Shown here piece after piece: positions 48,301-58,500 of a stretch of 64,000 nucleotides of DNA (the stretch's first letter is position 1; each line of letters opens with the position of its first letter). The translations under genes and the position numbers were made by a program. Origin of the DNA: Chrysaora quinquecirrha (taxonomy: Eukaryota > Cnidaria > Scyphozoa > Semaeostomeae > Pelagiidae); the NCBI GenBank assembly GCA_014526335.1, contig JACTAT010000217.1:124001-188000 (forward strand). Reading direction: 5' to 3'. The notes under the pieces are model-generated. The model was not told the DNA's origin and did not search any database. It was given only the letters and a program-made list of their open reading frames with translations.

Positions 48301-49516
48301 TTGCACCACCACCACCAGCTGGGCTTGCCACACCCCAGTATGAAACTGGGGGCTCGAACTGTGACACTGGTCCTCCAATTCCAACATAATAGGTCTGAAA
48401 AGGTGTTCTGTCTCTGTGTGGCTCATTGATGTGAATTTCCTTTGCTGGTGTTGATTTCTTTGGAGGAAGCCACTTTTGAGCACTTGAAATGTACCCTGTT
48501 GGGATGGTGTGAAGTCCAGTTGTCTCTGGATCACCATTTGGGAATCGAGCTCGTACTTCTCTTTTTCCATTCACAAATATCTGAGTAAATGGTTTGATAC
48601 CTTTCCCAGAAAGATCGGAAACATATATTTTTACCTGAAAAGCGATAAATATAATCATAGCATGCAATCCAAAGGTACCATTGTAATAGTACTGAAGACT
48701 ATGATGATGACAATTATAAAGATATGATAATGAGGATTGTGATGACGGACATGATGATACTGATGATGTTTGAATTTTGATGTTTTGAATTGAGGCAATA
48801 ATTGGGATGATGTTTATGACATGTCATGATGATGATTTAGATTATAATGATAATCATGATCATATGATTGATCATGATTGCAACAATGATAACAATTACA
48901 ATCATGATGAAGTAGTTAGATGAGGATTGATGATGATGATGATGATGATGATACTGATGATGATGTTTGAAGTTGGATGATGATGGCAATAGGGTTAATG
49001 AAGAAATGGATTATGATTATAATGAGGATGATGACTTAAGGCATGTTTCCACTTCTGCAAATTTGGTCGCAAGATCACGCTACCAGTTCTCTGGGCATGC
49101 TTAGTTTGTTTCAGTGACAAAGATTACCTTGTCATCAGTGATCACCCAACTGATTTTGGAAGTTGGATTCACTTCTACTTTTTTGCAACAAGCAAAAGCA
49201 GAACCAATCAAATGGCTTTTTTTTTCAGTTGCAAGACCAGATTCACAGAAGTGGAAATCATTCGCACGACTGCTTTTGAGCGATCTCACGGGTCGCACAA
49301 CCGAATTCGTACAAGAGGAAACCCGCCTTTAAGACTTGTGGATGATTATAATGTTATGTGGATCTCCTTAGCTCATGAGAATGGTGGTTGTGATCAAGAT
49401 GATAATCATTTTAATAATCATGACCAGAAAAATAATCATAATGTTGATGTTGATGATGATGATGATGATGATGACAATGATGATGATGATGATGATGATG
49501 ACACTGATGATGATGT

Positions 49517-49571
<55 letters not shown>

Positions 49572-49629
49572 CATAATGATAATCATGATGATGATGATGA
49601 TGATGATGATAATCATCAAGGAGAAGTCA

Positions 49630-49663
<34 letters not shown>

Positions 49664-50659
49664 TGAAGGACAGTTGTCAGTGGTTATTTTGTGCAAAGAA
49701 CATACTTTCTTTCCACTTGAAGCTGCAGCATTAGGTATTGGATTCCATAATCCATCTGTTCTTGCATAACACATATTGGCAAAATCACCTGCAGTTTTTC
49801 CAAAATGTGTGTATGTGGTACATGTTGTTTGCTGGTCACATAAAAACCTGCATAAGCTGGATTCATTGAAGACTCCCATGAAAACCACACTTCCCGAGCT
49901 TTGCTGTGGTTTTATGCCTTCAAATATAGCATTCTGACCATCATGCTGGTCCATTTTAGATTCAAATAACTGCCATGTTGTATCAATGACTTTTCCTCCA
50001 CTTATAACTGCATTTTCATCATTGTATTTTGTCAGAAGAATATTATTGTGCTTGGGTGTTAGGGTTAGTGGTTCCTCAAGGAAATGAGTACCACCTCTAA
50101 GATGAATGATACAATGTGTTTTGTCGTTATTTCTTTTATACTGACAAGCATGTAAAGCAGTTGATATTTTCCTGAAGGGAGAGGAAAAGCTACCAAGATT
50201 TACAGATGACGTTGATTCCTGATTTGGATCAACAAAAAACTCAAGATAAGGCTCGGACTGTTTTATATTTCGGATGACGTCTTTGTGCTCAGTGTAGAGC
50301 TGCCTTTCTGGAAGTTCTGCCTGGATACCACACAAAGACGACAACTGCAAACCATCCTTCACAGCTTTAAGATTAGCTGATGGACTCAGAAGTTTCGTGG
50401 AATAGTTGTAAGCCAAGTATCTGATAGCGCAATCAAGCTCATCACCTTGGGGCATCTTTGCAAGCCGGTCTTTGTTTTCAGGTAGGCCCGCAGCTCCTTC
50501 CCTTATCATGTCTTCGATGCTTTTTGCAGACCATTTTTCTGTCATCAGATTCAGCGACTCTTTTTCATTGATTTCTTTTCTTTTATCTACATATTCTGCT
50601 GCACAAAACTGCACAAGAATTGATAATAAAATTGCGATTCTAACCAAACTCGACGCCAT
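41664..50659 (-). CDS. Secreted right-handed beta-helix protein with PAN/apple-like insert
   Basis: Eight exons in coding order: 49706-50659, 48155-48634, 47396-47572, 46462-46709, 45624-45795, 44251-44398, 43005-43328, 41664-41950. All junctions are GT-AG in consistent phase; 929 residues. Start MASSLVRIAILLSILVQFCAA is a signal peptide. Residues ~150-250 (FRKISTALHACQ, LRGGTHFLEEPLTL, AVISGGKVID) are the first coils of a parallel beta-helix. A cysteine-rich segment ~270-315 (SLCRFLCDQQTTCTTYTHF) looks like a PAN/apple domain. Exons 4-7 hold repeated coils (GLSFAHT, IISGCTFTSPGGNGIFIG, ISDNYISFAGDNGIAVVG, HIEGNVFFNGPRGSININ). Members of this fold often bind or cleave polysaccharide; no catalytic residues could be assigned, so substrate and activity are unknown. 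A GAT microsatellite begins ~45 bp beyond the exon 1 donor. A 5' CACGTG pair lies upstream. Confidence 0.88.
42230..42650. repeat. (GTTA)n microsatellite, ~420 bp
   Basis: About 17 perfect units at 42295-42368 with degenerate GTTA/GTTT/GTAA units on either side. Lies in the last intron of the beta-helix gene. Confidence 0.95.
43807..44000. mobile_element. GACAAGCAATGTTT-family MITE, copy in beta-helix intron
   Basis: Starts TTAGGCCCTGGCAAAACGA and ends near TGTTTGATAATTTCGCCACGGGC, roughly inverse ends; interior has CAAACATTTGAAATT-type motifs. Confidence 0.55.
46729..47259. mobile_element. MITE with ~22-bp ends (CCATTGA.TGTC..ATTTTAGAC)
   Basis: The left end CCATTGAGTGTCTAAATTTT (46729) is inverted at GTCTAAAATATGACATCAATGG (47238-47259). 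The body repeats TTAGAC/GTCTAA in both senses. Fills most of the beta-helix intron between exons 3 and 4. Confidence 0.65.
48005..48113 (+). repeat. SINE-like dispersed repeat (partner 36914-37055, inverted)
   Basis: Starts with a B-box-like AGGGTTCGAGCCC, then ACTAAGATCCTAGCGACTGG and TGCTAAAACACCATTTCACC. Adjacent to the exon 2 donor of the beta-helix gene at 48155. Confidence 0.6.
48690..49662. repeat. (GAT)n microsatellite region in beta-helix intron 1
   Basis: Perfect or near-perfect GAT/ATG runs at 48927-48966, 49449-49612 and 49630-49662 within generally GAT-rich sequence. The last run ends ~43 bp from the exon 1 donor (49705). Poly-Asp, poly-Met, poly-Ile and poly-His open frames here are artefacts. 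Confidence 0.95.
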
Positions 50660-50732
50660 TTTTCGCCGGTGTTGTTACTGATTTCCAAAGATTTCCAAAA
50701 CAGAGAAACGAACCGGCTTGACAGTCATGAGA

Positions 50733-50745
50733 CACGTGTCACGTG
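50733..50745. promoter_or_regulatory. Double CACGTG (E-box) site upstream of the beta-helix gene
   Basis: Two CACGTG palindromes one base apart, 74 bp upstream of the ATG at 50659. bHLH-ZIP factors (USF, MITF/TFE, MYC families) bind CACGTG. Regulatory role is inference from motif and position. Confidence 0.4.
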
Positions 50746-52034
50746 ACAGTTTATTTGTCATAGAGACGACACGCACTGACGAGACTTGTGACGCTAATAA
50801 TTTTTGCTGTGAAATTTTGCACGCTTTTTCGAAACAACGAATAAGCAATGTCTGGCCAACTGGCCAAGTGGCTAGCCAGGCAGACGTACCAGAAATACCT
50901 AATAACCCCTAATTACTCATTATCCTTAATTTGCAACGTCATGATGTGGTTGGAAAATTTGAACCACACCCTTCATTTTCATTCCAGGAAAGACACGTAA
51001 AAAGGTAATTAAGTGCGATAGAATTTTGCCATTCAATCACATGATGATCTCATGTTTTCCTTTTGCATTATGCGTCGTGTGTTTGGGCTATGCACCGTAT
51101 TCTGTGGTATTGTATATCCTTGAATGCCCCCCCTCGAATTAGCCCCCAGGAACTCTTGGAACGTAATAAAGCAATGGACTGGAATTTGAATAGAACCTTG
51201 GATCACATGATGGAATGAAACGAAACTGGGCTGCTTTTAGAGTAGAGGGGAACTGTTGCCTTGTAGCGAGAAGATGGACAGAAATGAAGACAAACAATGA
51301 AGTTGTCCAAAAGATCAGACGTGAAATGAATGCAGCAGACTAATAGACACACACTATGTAAAATTCACATTCCTTGGTGAATGCCCTCCAAGTCACTAGC
51401 TGTGACAAGATCTTGGTACCGTATGGCATATGGACCCAGAGGAAGAGGATAATTGAAAACTCATCATAGCAGCAAAATGAGACACTTTGTAGTATAACAA
51501 TTGCAGAGGCAATGAGATTAGCATGATCGAGGGGCAATTCACTCCTTGAAAGTCTCGTACACCTTTGCTGGAAGTCCTATTGTTTTCTCGGAAGTCCCTT
51601 GAAAGTCCTTTTGTCTTAATGGAAGTCTCGTACGCCCTTTTTCAGAGTGAAATGGCTCACAGTTGGTGGAATATGGTGCAGAGAGCCACAACTGGTGCGA
51701 ATCAATTGGTTGATGATAATTAGGGAGAAAATCTACATGCATATCTGGAGAGAACAAGTATTCTGCTCAAATTTGGTGTCAGACAGAATTTGAAATCCAA
51801 ACATTGTAAGAAAATAATATAGCCAATAAGACATATTATGATGATACTCTGTTGAAAGCACAACATTTGAATAAAGAACAAATAGGTTATATTATCAATT
51901 AAATTTCTGTATATTTTTTTAATATATTTGTTTCTATGGTAAAACAAAACATTTGCTGGTTTTATCTCATATTGAATATTAATGCTATGCTACCGCTATA
52001 CTATTGTTACCACTCCGTTACTGTACCCTTACAG
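50746..52034. other. Spacer between beta-helix gene and VWA/TSP1 gene
   Basis: Holds fragments of dispersed repeats: GGGGCAATTC.CTCCTT..A.TCTCGTA at ~51533 (also at ~2490 and, in part, ~63480), a CTTGAATGCCCCCCCTCGAA fragment at ~51119, and a GCAATGT..GGCCAA fragment at ~50848. No gene recognised. Confidence 0.45.
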
Positions 52035-55000
52035 CTAAGGAACAATAAGAACGTTAACTGATATCTGTGTTGAACTCTTCCCTGTTGCTGTTATTTTGAC
52101 CACATCTGTTTTTCCAATAAGAGAAGCAACACCACTCGATGGAGAGTAATTAAACCCAATTGTAGAATTTGCTCCCTTCTGTATAGTTACAGATGAAACA
52201 TCCACTGCTAGAGAACCATAACTTGCTTCAGCTTTGAAACTGAAGTTTTCTGTATCACCATGATTGTAGAAGTATACTTCAATTCTTGATGACCCCTTGG
52301 AAGCTGACACTGCAAAGTCTTGCCCAGCTTTGACAGCGACCATGATGACATTCTGTGCTTCTGATATTGTGCGTGATAATCGTTGGAATTCTTCTCCATT
52401 TTTGGTTCTGCCTTTTACTTCTACCCTAAGATTCCCAGATGGTGGTGTAATTGCAGATTTGAAAGACCCAGCCACGCCTTTTATGCTTGTAAGGGGAACA
52501 TTGTTCAAGACAGTGTCTCCGTTCTGATTTGTTAGTCTGGCAATCAAGGAGTTTTCGTCCAGCAGATCAATGTTAGATACCTGTATTACCATTGTTGTTA
52601 GCTTGCCTAGAATAGGAAGAGAAATTCTACTTTAAGCAGACAATTGGCACAGGCGAGCCAAAGTTCCCCCTTTTCGCTACGGATATGAAGCAAGGCTTTG
52701 TTTGACCGCGTGGGGGTAATGCACTACTCCGAAAGATAAACGCACATGTATGAGATTTCCAAGAAAATACCAAAAGATTTCAGAAGAGTTTTCTAAGACA
52801 CTAAGGCTTTCCCTAAATATAAGGAATTTTTAGAGGTTTCTTTAAATAAGGAATTAGCAGAGAGTGAGCCGGGTCGGAGTGGGGAATGGAAACGGGAATC
52901 GAACAAGGCAACAAATTCACCGAGATAAAGTTGTTAACAGTTACAAAGTAAAACAATCAACTGTAACTCTACCTTGTAAAGGATGAGAAATCATTAAAAC
53001 CGGGCTGTTACTTTCTGGGCTTTCTTGATGAAGAAAATGGTGTGATACTTCAATGAATTTCTTCTGCACAGCTTTAGCGACAAAGGAACCTTTACCAGTT
53101 CTAACTGGGAATGTCAAAGACCAAATACCAGATGCTGGGTCTTCAATCTCATATACCTTGTTATAAGTGGTAAATGACTGCTGTTTGTATTCCTTTCCAG
53201 ACTGGTCAGTTAGCTGTACGAATTTCGCTGTATTCCTTTGATTAACATTCAGTGATATAGTAAGTCTTTTAATGCTGTTATCAATATGTAAAGCGTACTT
53301 CTTCGTCATGGAAGCAGAACGCTTTCTTCGCCGTCCAAAAAAGAGTAGCTGCCCTGGGCAATGACTGTTTCACTTTGCATGCTGTTTTCGATGTATTCTT
53401 TGAATTTCTTCAGCTCTGCGTGGTTCTTTAAAGGCAGGACTTGACCAGATGTATAGGCTGCTATCTCTTCGAAACTCTTGATGCCTTTTGCATCCCCACA
53501 GCCATACTGGTTTGAAAAGAAATTGATACTTGTAGAATAACGATCTGCTGCTGCTTTCAGCTCTTGCTTCTTCTCATATGTGTCGTCTTTTGCACTTGCA
53601 TCCGTGAAGACAAACATCGGAGATCCAAGTTTGGGACCAACTTTAAGAGCGTCTATCATTCCAGTGAAAGCAAGCTCAGGACAGTCCAGTCCTCCGGTCA
53701 GCACAAGGCTGTTGATTGCATTGACGAAGCCTTTCTTGTATGTTTCGTTCTTATAAGTTACTGGGCCATGTGCTGCAGAAGAAATAAGTATTAATGATTA
53801 TTTTATGTGTTTTGTGATTATGAATGATTATTTGATCATGTAAGAAATGATTTTTGAGTAGGAAAAGGAACCTCCACAATGAATGATGATGATAATTGTG
53901 ATTAAAATGATTCATTGTCTTGGTGATTTATGATCATTTTAGGTGATTCGTGATGCATGATTATTCACAGTTATCTTGACAATGATTTATGACTAAGACA
54001 AGTTACCTCTTTAGTGATTGATGATTTTGATGATTAACCATGATGATAGTGATTTACGATTATTTTAGGTGATTTGTGATCATGATTATATACCGCTATG
54101 TTTGCAATGATTTAAGATTACGAAAAGCTACCTCTTAAGTGATTGATGATTAAGATGATTAAACAATTGTAATAACAATGATTAAAGGCCATAGTTTACT
54201 TATGATAACACTACCTATAGGAATATAGACATTTAAGTGTATAGATTTCGAAAAGTTAAGCTTTACCTGGATCATTGAATGGGGATAGAATATAATCAAC
54301 TGGAAACTCTCTTGTCATATTAATAATGGATTTTGCGATTGCTTTTGCTGAGTCGATTTCATCTGCCATACTTGCTGAAGTATCAATAGCAAACATGAGT
54401 GTGGCATCACCATTTTCTAACATCATCTCGCCAAATTTTTGTGCTCCAATATCCTTCTTAATAGATTGTAAGTAGCCCTTTGCACCTTTCTCTACTTCAC
54501 CGTAAGGCAAGCCTTCTTCGACTTTATTCTGAAAATATAATAGCGTTTGTTCATTTTCAACTTCTGTCAGTAGAGCCGATTGTATTATACAGAGCTATAC
54601 AGTTAAGGTGGAGGCATTTATTTGTCACTTTTAAATATTATTGCCTGTTTATTCGCGTTTAGAGAATCCAAAAACCGATTTCCACCATGCAAAATCGTAT
54701 GTCATTTCTACTTTGCCACTGCTGCTGCAACGGACGATTGAGCAGAAAATGCACTACTGCTCGTATCTAGCGACGAAATCCTTTTATTAGCTCCAAGAAT
54801 TTTGCCTAGTGGAGATTTGGATTAAAAGAGCGTTTGAACCGTTTGAACGAGAGTCGTAAAGAGATTTCTAAGAATTTTCGTGCGCAATCGACGAGAAAGA
54901 ATATCGCAAGAAAGCATAGCACTAAATAACAAAAAGAAGTGGGCAATTTTGAAGTTACACGTTATGAAAGGCTCTGTTTACCTTTATGAACAAGTATAAC

Positions 55001-55496
55001 GATTTGCCAAGAGCTGTTCTGGCAAAGTCTAAACTGCCTCCTTCAGTTGCAACTTTCAGGAACTTTCTTAGATCATTCAGCCTTTGGTCTAATGATGTAT
55101 TTTTGTTTGCTGATGAGAACTCTTCTGCTGTCGCCTTTGTTATTGCATTTATAGCTTTGTAGAATTTTCCTGCAAGAACGTAAGCAGTAGAAAAATAAAC
55201 AGGACACTCAACAAAAATCCATGAAGATGATGTGATAATTGTGATATTGTGATAGTGATCATGCAAATGATCATGGTTGTGATCACGATAACGATATTGA
55301 TGATTATGGTCATCATTGTTCACCCTTCAACATCGTTACGATTATGATGTCGAAGATGCTAATGATGCTGATGATGATGGATTGGTGATAGTGAAGATGA
55401 AGCTCATGCTGATGATGATGATGGCAATGATGATGATGATGATGATGATGATGACGACGATGATTATGATTATGATTATGCTGATGATGAAGATTG

Positions 55497-55546
<50 letters not shown>

Positions 55547-58500
55547 GATTGAATTTGAGATATCGCTCACCTGACAAGGTTTTTGTTGGATAAGTATCCT
55601 TGTGAAAACTGAGTAGAAATTTTGTTACAATTTCTTGCGCCTCGGATACACCATCTGGACCTGAAAGACGTTGAAATTTTGAAAGATAAGACGAATAAAC
55701 GGTTGTAAAAGCTAAATTTAACATACAAAGAGAAACAAGAGTCAAAATAGATATAGTAACTTCTATCTACCGCTCACCCCGTGTAGCAGGACAGCATGCC
55801 TAATTACAGCCTCTCTATCGTGTTAAATGTAATGTATGGACTTTCTCTCTTTCTCAGTGTGACCAGATCTAGCATAATATTATGCTTTTAGCATAATTTC
55901 ACCCGAAATTTGTTGTTTAGCATTAAATCTAGCATAATCTGAAATCTAGCATAATTTTGGCATAATTTTAACATTTGGCTGTTAATCGTTTTTTCATGTG
56001 TGTCTATTCGGTAATTTAGCTGTCTCTCATTATAAATCAGTGTCCGGCAGCAAGGCAATGATGATGACATTGTATTAACAATTTGTGCTTTCTATTATAT
56101 TTGAAGTTTAATCGATTTTGTTTGTTTTAGGTTCTAAATACTCATGTTCAGAAGTAAAATTCCAACAAATTTTCTCGTTTTTGTGTAATTATACGCATGC
56201 GCAAGCCTCTTTTTCGATAATAACAGCCTCCGTTTGAAATCTAGCATAATTTTGGCAAATCTGGCATAATTTTAAAGCAGTTTTGGCATAATTACCAAAT
56301 TGAAATCTGGTCACACTGGCGTAATTTGCGTTTTAACATCCTTACATCGTTTAACTACATCGTTCTTCATAGTTCTTCATAGCTAGATCGCTAGCTCCTT
56401 ACATTCTTAAACTTAGGGATCGTTTTAGGTCATAAAATTTAGGCCTCATTTCTAGGATTTGTCGTACTTTTACTACCTTACCAAAAATCTAGGTACATTG
56501 CGTGCCCCAAGGCAATATTGGCACACATCCGTGTTGTCAACAACCCTTCCACTTGCTCACTTGCTCACAGCAGTAGCACCACACGCAATCAACATCCGTA
56601 ATCAACGTTTCGTGTCAACGCCCTTCATTCGGCATCTTGCATCTTTCCTCTCAAGGAAATAGTTGTTTGCGTCGTAGCTTTTGTAGTTTAAAATAGAAAA
56701 ATAGACATTATCATTCATGTAATTGTAATCCTTAACTTAACTTTTGTAACGTTTCACTTCGAAAAAATTCTTCAACGACCTTCAGAATTTTTTTGCAAGG
56801 AGGGGTAGACTGTAGCAGGACAGCATGCCTAATTACAGCCTCTCTATCGTGTTAAATGTAATGTATGGACTTTCTCTCTTTCTTTCGTTCCTTTGTTCTC
56901 TCCGTAGTTATTTCCGTTAGTAAGTGTATATAAGTTGTATGTAGTGTAAATCTAGAGTCTTCAATCATGATAATGTCATACAAAGTCGTATTCCTGGCTC
57001 CGTGTCTTCGCACGTAAAACAGAAGTCTTCATCGATCCCTCTTACACCCGGGGGTACTTCCATTGTTAGGTATACTAGACGTGCCGCCCAAATGGGTAAC
57101 TTTCTCAGCGCAAATTTCCCTACATATGGGTTGATTATTCGTAAAGAATCTCTACACATGGGTAGTAAAATATATAAAAATTTTAGATATGCATTGCTTT
57201 GAAAAGCCTGATAAAAAGTGCGTTTTAGTTTTCAGCACAAATGCCTTTTCGCCGCATTTAGAGCTGCCTCAGGCGTTAAATTGGGTTCAAACATTTAAGA
57301 TATTGGTACAAATGGGTAAAAAATTTCGTTGTTTTTTCTATACATGGGTACCACGAGGAACAGAATTTGTCGGTAGACATGGCTGGGTTTGGAAAAACTG
57401 GGCGGCACGTCTAGTCATTTGAACAATGAAGTACTCTCCGGGCCGCTCACAATATCCTAAAATTGCTAAATATGTTGCTATGCTCTTGCTATGTTAACAA
57501 CATCACCATGCCTGATTAGAGTACTTTAACGACTTTCGATTTTTATGTTGAATTTCGGGATGCTTTGCCACATAAGCGCTGGCCAAATAATCAAACATTG
57601 TTTGTCAAACAATTCGGTTGTACAGCAAAATGTTTAACCGTTACGCCACATCACAAAATAATGCACGTCAAATATTGTTTTGCTTGTGTCAAGCAAAAAA
57701 TGTTTTTGAATTTTTTCAAACAATCGTGCAACGAATTCTGCGTAGTCATGCTTGGCAGGCAATGTTTTGCGAAGTTGCCAAACGTCCAGACATTGATTGA
57801 CAAGCAAAATGTAAATGTTTGACGAACAATGTTGGATCGTTTGGCCTATTCGATATCGACAACCTTGAAAGCAACGGACAATGTCTGGCTTTAAACAATG
57901 TTGATTCTTGCAAGTGAATCAACCTGCAATACAAAGACTTCTCTACATTTTTTCATTTTTCTCTTCATTAAGCATAGCATCACTTTGTTGTCTGTTACCT
58001 GCGCATAAGCTTTCCATGCAGCCCTTTCTGTCGATAAGATCCCCAGAACAGTTTTTTCCGCCATGAGCAGGAGATGGATTGTTGCACAATCTTTGCCTCA
58101 TTGTTATTCCTTCTCCACAGGTTCTGCTACATGCTCCAAATGCAGTCCAGCTTGAGAACCCACCATCAACTAGAAAGATTGATACAAGTGTAGGAATTGC
58201 AGTTCAAAATATCAGAAATAAACTCCTTTAACCTTGGAGATAGGAACCGTCGCTGATCGCTTTGTGGTTCGGCACTTTGGACATGCAATATATTCTGCAG
58301 AACATGGCAAAATTCAGTCAGCCTAGCCGCTCCTTGGTCTTTCTGTTATCATGGGCGTGGTTACCGATAACTAATTGCGTCGTTACAAAAAGACAGGTAT
58401 GTGTTCAGGAAATTATGTTCTCTCCCTTCCCCCCTCGCCCTCTCTCTCTCATCCTCTCTCCCTCGCTCTCTCTGTGCAACACTCTACACTCTTTTTCATA

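Noticed and set aside
49212..49734. Poly-Asp, poly-Met and poly-Ile open frames
   Set aside because: Translation of the (GAT)n microsatellite.
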